Source of the DNA: Rhizobium sp. L43
GTDB taxonomy: Bacteria > Pseudomonadota > Alphaproteobacteria > Rhizobiales > Rhizobiaceae
Length of the DNA stretch: 64,000 nucleotides
Assembly (NCBI RefSeq): GCF_002531725.1
Contig: NZ_NWSQ01000005.1
Span: forward strand, 1-64,000
Reading direction: 5' to 3'
A program made the translations under genes and the position numbers. The notes beneath the pieces were generated by a model. That model ran no database searches. It saw only the letters and a list, made by a program, of their open reading frames with translations, and was not told where the DNA came from. Shown here piece after piece: positions 19,623 to 28,583 of this stretch (position 1 is its first letter; every line of letters starts with the position of its first letter).

Positions 19623-20240
19623 TCAGTCTCGGGGATTGACCCGGCGCAGCGTCAAATTGATGCGGCCGCCATTCTTCAGCAGCGTCGACGTCGCCGGATG
19701 AATGCGGTCGACGCCGTGGAAACACAGTCTCCCTTCGCCGCCGAGCACGACCAGATCGCCGCTCGAAAGCTTGAAAGATAGCGTGCGATCATTGCGGTTG
19801 AGGCCGCCGACGCGGAAGAGGCAGCTGTTGCCGAGTGAGATCGAGACAACCGGGGCCTGCAGGTCCTGTTCGTCCTTGTCCTGATGCAGGCCCATGCGCG
19901 CATCGTCGGAGTAGAAATTGACCAGGCAGGCTTCCGGCGGCTTGTCGTAACCGGCAACGTCATTCCAGATATCGAGCAATTGCTGCGGCATATCGGGCCA
20001 GGGCCTGCCGGTTGCCGGATGCGTCGGCTGGTAGCGATAGCCGCGCTCCTTGTCCGTCACCCAGCCGAGCGGTCCGCAATTGGTCATGCGCACCGACATC
20101 GGCTTGCCGGTCCCGGGCATGGCGGGCACATAAAGCGGCGCTTCGGTGACGACCGTGCGGATCACCTCGACCAATGCCTCCTGGCGCGGCCGGTCGAGAT
20201 AGCCGGGGAGATGGCGAATACCGTTCACGAGTTCCGGCAT
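19623..20240 (-). CDS. alkB: Alpha-ketoglutarate-dependent dioxygenase AlkB
   Basis: A 205-residue Fe(II)/2-oxoglutarate dioxygenase. The iron ligands are His and Asp in MGLHQDKDE and His in CFHGVDRI. Arg residues in GRINLTLRRVNP bind 2-oxoglutarate. AlkB oxidatively removes N1-methyladenine and N3-methylcytosine lesions from DNA or RNA. It starts one base after the arfB stop and converges on coaA with no visible terminator between them. Confidence 0.95.
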   Translation of the reverse strand: MPELVNGIRHLPGYLDRPRQEALVEVIRTVVTEAPLYVPAMPGTGKPMSVRMTNCGPLGWVTDKERGYRYQPTHPATGRPWPDMPQQLLDIWNDVAGYDKPPEACLVNFYSDDARMGLHQDKDEQDLQAPVVSISLGNSCLFRVGGLNRNDRTLSFKLSSGDLVVLGGEGRLCFHGVDRIHPATSTLLKNGGRINLTLRRVNPRD

Positions 20241-20241
20241 A

Positions 20242-20685
20242 TCATTCGCCGCCGCTGCCGCCAGGACGGCCGCGCATCTTCTTGACTTCCGAGCGGCCGG
20301 ATTTTTCCTTCAGGCGGCGTTCGACCGAACCCTTGGTCGGCCTGGTCTTCTTGCGCGGCGGCGGCGGCGGTTTGGCGGCCTCCAGTATCAGTTCTTTCAG
20401 CCGGTCGCGCGCATCTTCGCGGTTGCGATCCTGGCTGCGAAAGCGGCTTGCCTCGATCATCAGCACGCCGTCCTTCGACAGGCGCCGGCCGGCAAGCTTG
20501 ACCGCATTGGCCTTGACGCGATCGTTGAGGGAGGGCGAATTCGGGATGTTGAAGAACAGCTGGACCGCGGTCGAAACCTTGTTGACGTTCTGCCCGCCGG
20601 GACCGCCCGCCAGAACGAACTGTTCCGTCAGCTCCCATCCGGCGATGGTGATCCTGTCGTCGATATAGAGTGCGTCGCTGGCCAT
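20242..20685 (-). CDS. arfB: Alternative ribosome-rescue factor / peptidyl-tRNA hydrolase ArfB
   Basis: A 147-residue class I release-factor-like protein. The catalytic GGQ motif is in GGPGGQNVNKVST. The C-terminal tail is rich in Lys and Arg, as needed to enter the empty mRNA channel of stalled ribosomes. It lacks the codon-recognition domains of RF1 and RF2, which fits ArfB (YaeJ). Translation is probably coupled to alkB. Confidence 0.93.
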   Translation of the reverse strand: MASDALYIDDRITIAGWELTEQFVLAGGPGGQNVNKVSTAVQLFFNIPNSPSLNDRVKANAVKLAGRRLSKDGVLMIEASRFRSQDRNREDARDRLKELILEAAKPPPPPRKKTRPTKGSVERRLKEKSGRSEVKKMRGRPGGSGGE

Positions 20686-20739
20686 GCGGCGTTCTATCTC
20701 ACATCGGCGGTGAATTGAAAATATCGGCCCTCATCAAGA

Positions 20740-20770
20740 AAAACCCGGCAATCCTGCGATGCCGGGTTTC
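20740..20770 (-). terminator. Intrinsic terminator downstream of pckA
   Basis: The arms AAACCCGGCA and TGCCGGGTTT form a ten-base perfect stem. On the minus strand the stem runs into TTTTTC, so it should stop pckA transcripts. A RIME-like palindrome lies between it and the pckA stop. Confidence 0.85.
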
Positions 20771-20793
20771 ACGTGAGTCAGAGAGCCTGTTGA

Positions 20794-20867
20794 ACGCAAT
20801 TCCCGGCAAAAGCGCTTCGCGCTTTGCCTGGCAAAACCGCTGCACACTTTTGCTGGAATTGCTTGCG
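20794..20867. repeat. RIME-like palindromic repeat, long B variant
   Basis: The outer arms are GCAATTCCCGGCAAAAG and CTTTTGCTGGAATTGC. Inside is the shared core CCGCTGCACACTTTTGC and an inner AAAGCGCTTCGCGCTTT hairpin. Two further clear copies of the core occur at 43009-43075 and 51018-51062. It begins right after the pckA stop codon. The outer arms differ from the other copies yet stay complementary. Confidence 0.8.
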
Positions 20868-20869
20868 CC

Positions 20870-22480
<1,611 letters not shown>

Positions 22481-22818
22481 GGCTAGTTCCCTTTGCTCAG
22501 GCTCGTTGCCGTTAAAACTAATCGCGAAAATACGGGGAGAAATTTTAAAACACAAGACGCAAAACTCGAGAAAATGCAGTAATATCAAATATTTAATCGA
22601 TTTAAATTTATTGCCTCATTTTTAAATCGTTTTAGGTGAGGGCGTTGAAACATTTTACCGCACCACTTACGATTGCCGTCAAATTTGACGACAATCTTTC
22701 CCTTTATCTTTGCCACAATTTGTTCCACCTTTATCCTCCATAAGCGCATCCGGTCACTGAGACCGCCTGGGGAGAGCAAAATCCGGGAGATTGCGCACTG
22801 ATGACGGAGACCAACACC
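22481..22818. promoter_or_regulatory. Divergent pckA / chvI regulatory region
   Basis: A 338-base A/T-rich region with no gene. It contains the perfect palindrome CGTCAAATTTGACG (22677-22690). It also contains an inverted repeat CGATTTAAA (22598-22606) / TTTAAATCG (22621-22629) separated by 14 bases. Promoters for both genes must lie here. S. meliloti pckA is controlled by carbon source, so these palindromes are operator candidates, but no regulator can be assigned from sequence. Confidence 0.6.
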
Positions 22819-23553
22819 ATGCCGACAATCGCGCTCGTTGATGACGACCGCAACATCCTCACCTCGGTGTCGATCGCACTGGAGGCCGAAGGATATAAGG
22901 TCGAGACCTATACGGACGGTGCTTCGGCGCTCGACGGCCTGCTGGCGCGACCGCCGCAGCTGGCGATCTTCGACATCAAGATGCCGCGCATGGACGGCAT
23001 GGAACTGCTGCGCCGCCTGCGGCAGAAGTCGGATATTCCCGTCATCTTCCTCACCTCCAAGGACGAGGAGATCGACGAGCTCTTCGGCCTGAAGATGGGC
23101 GCCGACGACTTCATCACCAAGCCTTTTTCGCAGCGCCTGCTGGTCGAGCGCGTCCGCGCCGTCCTGCGCCGTGCATCCAGCCGTGAAGCCGCCGCCGCCG
23201 GCACCAGCCCCGCCGGTGCGCCGAAGGCCGGCGCCGTGCAGCAGGCCCGCTCGCTGGAGCGCGGCCAGCTGGTCATGGACCAGGAACGCCATACCTGCAC
23301 CTGGAAGGGTGAGGCCGTGACCCTGACGGTGACCGAGTTCCTGATCCTGCATTCGCTGGCGCAGCGCCCCGGTGTCGTCAAAAGCCGCGACGCGCTGATG
23401 GACGCAGCCTATGACGAACAGGTCTATGTCGACGACCGGACCATCGACAGCCACATCAAGCGGCTGCGCAAGAAATTCAAGATGGTCGACACCGATTTTG
23501 ATATGATTGAAACGCTCTACGGAGTGGGATACCGCTTCCGCGAAGCGGCCTGA
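22819..23553 (+). CDS. chvI: Response regulator ChvI
   Basis: A 244-residue OmpR/PhoB-type regulator. Starting at the ATG at 22819 puts the phospho-acceptor at Asp52 (IFDIKMPR), the same number as in S. meliloti ChvI, and CGGAGA lies eight bases upstream. An ATG at 22801 would add six residues. The receiver domain is followed by a winged-helix DNA-binding domain ending in [12 protein letters not shown]. ChvI with ChvG controls exopolysaccharide, motility, acid response and symbiosis or virulence genes. Confidence 0.96.
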   Translation: MPTIALVDDDRNILTSVSIALEAEGYKVETYTDGASALDGLLARPPQLAIFDIKMPRMDGMELLRRLRQKSDIPVIFLTSKDEEIDELFGLKMGADDFITKPFSQRLLVERVRAVLRRASSREAAAAGTSPAGAPKAGAVQQARSLERGQLVMDQERHTCTWKGEAVTLTVTEFLILHSLAQRPGVVKSRDALMDAAYDEQVYVDDRTIDSHIKRLRKKFKMVDTDFDMIETLYGVGYRFREAA

Positions 23554-23629
23554 GCCAAACGGCTCAGCCTTGGGACATTAAGGGTTGCGGGCCGGTCCAT
23601 CCGGTCCCACCCTTCGAAAGGGCCTGTCA

Positions 23630-25420
23630 TTGGCACAATTGGTGCAGGAAAGGGATCTGGACGACGCGGAGGGCGTGAGCACCCGTCGCGTCCGAGGCCG
23701 CCGTTGGTCGCATCCCTTCACGCTGATCCGCCGGATCTTCGGCAATGCGGTGTTTTCGAGCCTGACGCGGCGGATCCTGTTCTTCAATCTGGTCGCGCTG
23801 GTGGTGCTCGTCGGCGGCATCCTCTACCTCAACCAGTTTCGCGAGGGGCTGATCGACGCCCGCGCCGAGAGCCTGTTGACGCAGGGCGAGATCATCGCCG
23901 GCGCCGTTTCGGCCTCCGCCTCGGTCGATACCAACTCGATCACCATCGATCCACAGAAACTGCTGGAGCTGCAGGCCGGCCAGAGCATCACCCCGGTGCC
24001 GAACGACGAGGACCTCGAATTCCCGATCGATCCCGAAAAGGTCGCTCCGGTGCTGCGCCGGCTGATCTCGCCGACGCGCACACGCGCCCGCATCTTCGAT
24101 GCCGACGCCAATCTGCTGCTCGATTCGCGCCATCTCTATTCGCGCGGCCAGGTGCTGCGCTTCGATCTGCCGCCGGTCGAGGAGGAGAAACAGACCTGGA
24201 GCGAATGGTTCACCACCCTGTTCAACAAGGCGCTGCAGCCCGGCAATCTGCCGGTTTACAAGGAAGCGCCGGGCGGTGACGGCTCGATCTATCCGGAAGT
24301 AATGAACGCGCTCACCGGCGTGCGCGGCGCGGTGGTGCGCACCACCGAAAAGGGCGAGCTCATCGTTTCCGTCGCCGTGCCGATCCAACGCTTCCGCGCC
24401 GTGCTCGGCGTGCTGCTCCTGTCGACACAGGCTGGTGACATCGACAATATCGTTCATGCCGAGCGGCTTGCCATCATGCGCGTCTTCGGCGTCGCGACGC
24501 TCGTCAACGTGCTGCTTTCCCTGGTGCTGTCGTCGACGATCGCCAATCCGCTGCGCCGCCTCTCGGCCGCCGCCATCCGCGTGCGGCGCGGGGCCAAGGC
24601 GCGTGAGGAGATTCCCGACTTTTCCGCCCGCCAGGATGAAATCGGCAATCTTTCCATCGCATTGCGCGAGATGACGACGGCGCTCTACGACCGCATTGAT
24701 GCGATCGAGAGTTTCGCGGCCGATGTCAGCCACGAGCTCAAGAATCCGCTGACGTCGCTGCGCAGCGCCGTCGAAACGCTGCCGCTTGCCCGATCCGACG
24801 ATTCCAAGAAGCGGCTGATGGACGTCATCCAGCACGATGTCCGCCGCCTCGACCGGCTGATCAGCGACATCTCCGACGCTTCCCGCCTCGATGCCGAACT
24901 CGCGCGTGTCGATGCCGGTTCCGTCGACATGGAGGTGCTGTTGCGCGACCTGATCGAGGTTTCACGCCAGGTCAGGAGCAGCAAGAAGCAGGTGGAGATC
25001 GAATATGCGATCGACCGCAAGCCGAACGTCAAGACGCGCTTCGTCGTCAACGGCCACGATCTGCGCATCGGCCAGATCATCGCCAACCTGATCGAGAACG
25101 CCCGCTCCTTCGTGCCTGAGAAGGGTGGCAAGATCACCGTGCGGCTGGTGCGGACACGTTCGCGCTGCGTCACCACGATCGAAGACAACGGCCCCGGCAT
25201 CCAAGCGGAAAATATCGACCGCATCTTCGAGCGCTTCTATACGGACCGGCCGGAATCGGAAGGATTCGGCCAGAATTCGGGGCTCGGCCTGTCGATCAGC
25301 CGGCAGATCGCCGAAGCCCATGGCGGTTCGCTGCGCGCAGAGAACATCACCGATGCCGAAGGCGGACAGGTGCTCGGCGCCCGCTTTATCCTCGCTTTAC
25401 CCGTCGATGCCGCCGCATGA
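23630..25420 (+). CDS. chvG: Sensor histidine kinase ChvG (ExoS)
   Basis: A 596-residue membrane kinase, near the length of the S. meliloti protein. A first membrane segment near residues 50-70 (ILFFNLVALVVLVGGILYL) is followed by a periplasmic sensing domain. A second segment near residues 275-300, HAMP, DHp with ADVSHELKNPLT, and a GHKL ATPase complete it. The periplasmic inhibitor ExoR would bind the sensing domain but is not in this window. The start is a TTG with AAAGGG upstream, since no suitable ATG exists. The stop overlaps hprK (ATGA). Confidence 0.95.
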   Translation: MAQLVQERDLDDAEGVSTRRVRGRRWSHPFTLIRRIFGNAVFSSLTRRILFFNLVALVVLVGGILYLNQFREGLIDARAESLLTQGEIIAGAVSASASVDTNSITIDPQKLLELQAGQSITPVPNDEDLEFPIDPEKVAPVLRRLISPTRTRARIFDADANLLLDSRHLYSRGQVLRFDLPPVEEEKQTWSEWFTTLFNKALQPGNLPVYKEAPGGDGSIYPEVMNALTGVRGAVVRTTEKGELIVSVAVPIQRFRAVLGVLLLSTQAGDIDNIVHAERLAIMRVFGVATLVNVLLSLVLSSTIANPLRRLSAAAIRVRRGAKAREEIPDFSARQDEIGNLSIALREMTTALYDRIDAIESFAADVSHELKNPLTSLRSAVETLPLARSDDSKKRLMDVIQHDVRRLDRLISDISDASRLDAELARVDAGSVDMEVLLRDLIEVSRQVRSSKKQVEIEYAIDRKPNVKTRFVVNGHDLRIGQIIANLIENARSFVPEKGGKITVRLVRTRSRCVTTIEDNGPGIQAENIDRIFERFYTDRPESEGFGQNSGLGLSISRQIAEAHGGSLRAENITDAEGGQVLGARFILALPVDAAA

Positions 25421-25866
25421 CGGCGGCTCTGAACATCCATGCGACGGCGATCGTCGTCGGCCGGACGGGGCTGTTGTTCAGCGGCCCCTCCGGCTGGGGA
25501 AAATCGATGCTGGCCTTTGCCTGCATGACCGAGGCACGCCGGCTCGGGCTGTTCACGGCGCTGGTCGCCGACGACCAGGTGCTGTTGTCGGAAGAGGCCG
25601 GCACGGTGATCGCCGCATGCCCGCCGTCGATCGCCGGACTGATCGAACTGCGCGGCACCGGCATCGTCCGGCAGGATCATATTGCAAGGGCGCCCATGCA
25701 TTATGCCGTGCTTCCGGGCAGCGCCAGCGGTGAAAACCGCCTGCCCCCTGAAGGCGAGATCGTCAGTCTTGCCGCCGGTTTTTCGCTTCCCGCATTGCGG
25801 TTGCTCACAGGCGTGCCTTCACCCCTTGCAATCCTGATGGCGAAAGCACCTGATATCGGGCATTGA
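25417..25866 (+). CDS. hprK: HPr kinase/phosphorylase, short alphaproteobacterial form
   Basis: A 149-residue protein equal to only the C-terminal catalytic domain of the Gram-positive enzyme. Walker A is GPSGWGKS near residue 25, the active-site region is VADDQVLL, and the family signature is IELRGTGIV. It phosphorylates the regulatory Ser of HPr. It overlaps chvG by four bases and sits two genes before its substrate HPr. The missing N-terminal domain is normal in Rhizobiales and is not a truncation mutation. Confidence 0.93.
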   Translation: MTAALNIHATAIVVGRTGLLFSGPSGWGKSMLAFACMTEARRLGLFTALVADDQVLLSEEAGTVIAACPPSIAGLIELRGTGIVRQDHIARAPMHYAVLPGSASGENRLPPEGEIVSLAAGFSLPALRLLTGVPSPLAILMAKAPDIGH

Positions 25867-26016
25867 GGCCTTCCGGATTGATCAATCTGCCTTATATAGT
25901 CGCATTTTTATCTTGCACTTCGGCTTTTCATAGCCAAGATGTGCCGCCACCGGTGGACGTAATTGCTGCATTGCGATATTGGGGCCACCGTTCGCGTATA
26001 TGGGAGCAGTAATATC

Positions 26017-26418
26017 ATGATCGGACTTGTGCTTGTCACTCATGGCAAGCTGGCTGAAGAGTTTCGTCATGCTGTCGAGCACGTCGTCGGTCCTCAGAAA
26101 TTCATCGAGACGGTCTGTATCGGCCCCGAAGACGACATGGATCAAAGACGGCAGGACATTCTGCAAGCCGTTTCCGGTGCCGATGACGGCCATGGTGTCG
26201 TCATTCTGACCGACATGTTCGGCGGCACTCCGTCCAATCTCGCCATTTCAGTCATGAGTAGCGGCCATACCGAAGTCATTGCCGGCGTCAACCTGCCGAT
26301 GCTGATCAAGCTCGCCGGCGTGCGCGGCGAGAACAACATGGAGAAGGCGCTGGTGGAGGCTTCCGAAGCCGGGCGGAAATATATCAATGTCGCGAGCCGC
26401 GTGCTCAGCGGAAAATAA
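26017..26418 (+). CDS. PTS EIIA component (mannose family)
   Basis: A 133-residue EIIA of the mannose (fructose-mannose-sorbose) class. The phospho-acceptor is His9 in LVLVTHGKLA, and TDMFGGTPSN is the family loop. No EIIB, EIIC or EIID gene is next to it, so it probably acts as a regulator and not in sugar transport. The start is 150 bases after hprK, leaving room for its own promoter. Confidence 0.93.
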   Translation: MIGLVLVTHGKLAEEFRHAVEHVVGPQKFIETVCIGPEDDMDQRRQDILQAVSGADDGHGVVILTDMFGGTPSNLAISVMSSGHTEVIAGVNLPMLIKLAGVRGENNMEKALVEASEAGRKYINVASRVLSGK

Positions 26419-26427
26419 CGGCCCTTC

Positions 26428-26703
26428 ATGACATCGCTCTCCCGGGAACTCCTCATCATCAACAAGCGCGGTCTTCACGCGCGCGCCTCCGCCAAATTCG
26501 TGCAGATGGTCGAGACTTTCGACGCCGCCATCACCGTTTCCAAGGACGGAATGACGGTCGGCGGCACCTCGATCATGGGCCTGATGATGCTTGCGGCAAG
26601 CCCCGGCTCGAGCGTCGTCGTCTCGGCGAGCGGCAGCCAGGCCCAGGAAGCGCTGGAAGCCTTAGACCAACTGATCCAAAATCGGTTCGGCGAAGAGATG
26701 TGA
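26428..26703 (+). CDS. ptsH: Phosphocarrier protein HPr
   Basis: A 91-residue HPr. The phospho-acceptor His17 is in KRGLHARASAKF, and the regulatory serine targeted by HPrK is Ser48 in GGTSIMGLMML. It would take phosphate from EI (not in window) and pass it to the EIIA encoded nine bases upstream. Confidence 0.95.
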   Translation: MTSLSRELLIINKRGLHARASAKFVQMVETFDAAITVSKDGMTVGGTSIMGLMMLAASPGSSVVVSASGSQAQEALEALDQLIQNRFGEEM

Positions 26704-26726
26704 GCGTCGGCCAAGCTCATATAAAC

Positions 26727-26746
26727 ATATAAAGACTTCTTTATAT
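26727..26746. promoter_or_regulatory. Candidate SamR/SahR-type operator upstream of ahcY
   Basis: ATATAAAG, four bases, CTTTATAT: a perfect eight-base inverted repeat. ArsR-family regulators that sense S-adenosyl compounds (SahR, SamR) recognise A/T-rich palindromes with AAAG/CTTT cores upstream of methionine-cycle genes in Proteobacteria. The position before ahcY fits, but the regulator is not in this window. Confidence 0.45.
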
Positions 26747-26855
26747 CCTTATTGCCTTCGCATGCGAAGCCTGCTAAACGGCGGGCATGCCGTGCGCTAC
26801 TGCGCGTTCGCATCGAACTTGCTTCATGTGACGCGTCTTAGCTCTCTGTTTTTGT

Positions 26856-26900
26856 GCATGTCGTCATTCCGGAACCGCTGCACACCTCCGGGCGACACGC
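26856..26900. repeat. Diverged RIME-like palindrome with compensatory stem changes
   Basis: The outer arms GCATGTCG and CGACACGC are near complementary. The inner stem is CCGGA/TCCGG, where other copies have GCAAAA/TTTTGC, while the loop CCGCTGCACAC is kept. Both stem arms changed together, which indicates that the hairpin, not the primary sequence, is maintained. Confidence 0.6.
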
Positions 26901-26979
26901 ATCAGCACGGGGCCCATCCATCGCGCGGTCATCTCGCGCCTGCGCCAATTTTGAGACGTTTTTCAGCCTGGAGACCTCT

Positions 26980-28380
26980 ATGAGCACTGAAAAAGATTAT
27001 GTCGTCGCCGATATCGGGCTTGCGGATTTCGGCCGCAAGGAAATCACCATCGCCGAAACCGAAATGCCGGGGCTGATGTCCTGCCGCGCCGAATTCGGCG
27101 ACGCAAAGCCGCTCAAGGGCGCGCGCATCACCGGCTCGCTGCATATGACCATCCAGACCGCCGTGCTGATCGAGACGCTGGTGGCGCTCGGCGCCGAAGT
27201 CCGCTGGGCCTCGTGCAACATCTTCTCGACGCAGGATCATGCCGCTGCCGCGATCGCCGCCGCCGGCGTGCCGGTCTTCGCCATCAAGGGCGAGTCGCTC
27301 GAAGATTATTGGGTCTATACCGACAAGATCTTCCAGTGGGCCGATGGCGGTCTTTCCAACATGATCCTCGATGACGGTGGCGACGCCACCATGTACATCC
27401 TGCTCGGCGCCCGCGCCGAAGCCGGCGAGGACGTGCTGTCCCACCCGCATTCCGAGGAAGAGGAAATCCTCTTCGCACAGATCAAGAAGCGCCTCGCCGC
27501 ATCTCCGGGCTGGTTCACCAAGCAGCGCGACGCGATCAAGGGCGTCACCGAGGAAACCACGACCGGCGTCAACCGCCTCTATCAGCTCAGCCAGAAGGGC
27601 CTGCTGCCCTTCCCGGCGATCAACGTCAACGACTCCGTTACCAAGTCGAAGTTCGACAACAAGTACGGCTGCAAAGAATCGCTGGTCGACGGCATCCGCC
27701 GCGGCACCGATGTGATGATGGCCGGCAAGGTTGCCGTCGTCTGCGGCTACGGCGACGTCGGCAAGGGTTCTGCCGCTTCGCTGTCGGGCGCCGGCGCCCG
27801 CGTCAAGGTCACCGAAGCCGATCCCATCTGCGCCCTGCAGGCTGCCATGGACGGTTATGAAGTCGTGCTGCTCGAGGACGTCGTTTCCTCGGCCGATATC
27901 TTCATCACCACGACAGGCAACAAGGACGTCATCCGCATCGACCATATGCGAGAGATGAAGGATATGGCGATCGTCGGCAATATCGGCCACTTCGACAACG
28001 AAATCGAAGTCGCGGCGCTGCGCAATCTCAAGTGGACCAACGTCAAGCCGCAGGTCGACCTGATCGAGTTCCCCAAGGGCAACCGCATCATCCTGCTTTC
28101 CGAAGGCCGCCTGCTCAACCTCGGTAACGCCACCGGCCATCCGTCCTTCGTGATGTCGGCCTCCTTCACCAACCAGACGCTGGCGCAGATCGAGCTCTTC
28201 ACCAAGCCCGGCGAGTATTCGAACCAGGTCTATATCCTGCCGAAGCATCTCGATGAAAAGGTTGCCCGCCTGCATCTTGACAAGCTCGGCGTGAAGCTGA
28301 CCGAGCTTTCCGCGGAACAGGCTGCCTATATCGGCGTCTCGCCGAAGGGCCCGTTCAAGGCCGACCACTACAGATATTGA
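26980..28380 (+). CDS. ahcY: S-adenosylhomocysteine hydrolase
   Basis: A 466-residue NAD-dependent enzyme that splits S-adenosylhomocysteine into adenosine and homocysteine, renewing the methyl cycle. The NAD-binding motif is [10 protein letters not shown], the substrate-site region is [13 protein letters not shown], and the C-terminus ends KADHYRY, where Lys and Tyr reach the neighbouring subunit's cofactor. The ATG at 26980 gives [15 protein letters not shown], the usual N-terminus. A terminator follows. Confidence 0.97.
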   Translation: MSTEKDYVVADIGLADFGRKEITIAETEMPGLMSCRAEFGDAKPLKGARITGSLHMTIQTAVLIETLVALGAEVRWASCNIFSTQDHAAAAIAAAGVPVFAIKGESLEDYWVYTDKIFQWADGGLSNMILDDGGDATMYILLGARAEAGEDVLSHPHSEEEEILFAQIKKRLAASPGWFTKQRDAIKGVTEETTTGVNRLYQLSQKGLLPFPAINVNDSVTKSKFDNKYGCKESLVDGIRRGTDVMMAGKVAVVCGYGDVGKGSAASLSGAGARVKVTEADPICALQAAMDGYEVVLLEDVVSSADIFITTTGNKDVIRIDHMREMKDMAIVGNIGHFDNEIEVAALRNLKWTNVKPQVDLIEFPKGNRIILLSEGRLLNLGNATGHPSFVMSASFTNQTLAQIELFTKPGEYSNQVYILPKHLDEKVARLHLDKLGVKLTELSAEQAAYIGVSPKGPFKADHYRY

Positions 28381-28408
28381 TCTTACCGTCAATATCCACA
28401 AGATGTAG

Positions 28409-28446
28409 AAGCCGCGACATTGACAAATGCCGCGGCTTATTTTTTG
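28409..28446 (+). terminator. Intrinsic terminator of ahcY
   Basis: The stem AAGCCGCG / CGCGGCTT around ACATTGACAAATGC is followed by TATTTTTTG, a good rho-independent terminator on the plus strand. Confidence 0.85.
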
Positions 28447-28583
28447 GGCGCTCCCTTCCCGCCGATTCCCTTCCGAAGTATTGTTTTAAGACTTGATTCG
28501 GGACACCGGACCCCGTCCGACCGTCTCGAAAATGGGATGTCTTGTCGTAATGCGGCACATTGAAGGACGGAGACATACCGCGG

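Larger units (their letters stand above)
26704..26979. promoter_or_regulatory. ahcY upstream region
   Basis: A 276-base non-coding region. It holds a perfect inverted repeat at 26727-26746 and a diverged RIME-like palindrome at 26856-26900. An open frame extending upstream of ahcY through this repeat was rejected as coding. Confidence 0.6.

Noticed and set aside
20765..20780. Second parS-like sequence around TTTCACGTGAG
   Set aside because: Three mismatches to the 16-base consensus, overlap with a terminator stem, and about 42 kb from the predicted origin.
25417..25866. hprK as a truncated pseudogene
   Set aside because: The short single-domain form is the normal alphaproteobacterial version, and the kinase and signature motifs are intact.
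26704..26979. SAH riboswitch upstream of ahcY
   Set aside because: I could not find the expected conserved core; the hairpin present belongs to the repeat family, and SAH riboswitches are not typical of this group.
26929..28401. 490-residue open frame on the minus strand opposite ahcY
   Set aside because: Antisense to an unmistakable AhcY; no support for coding.
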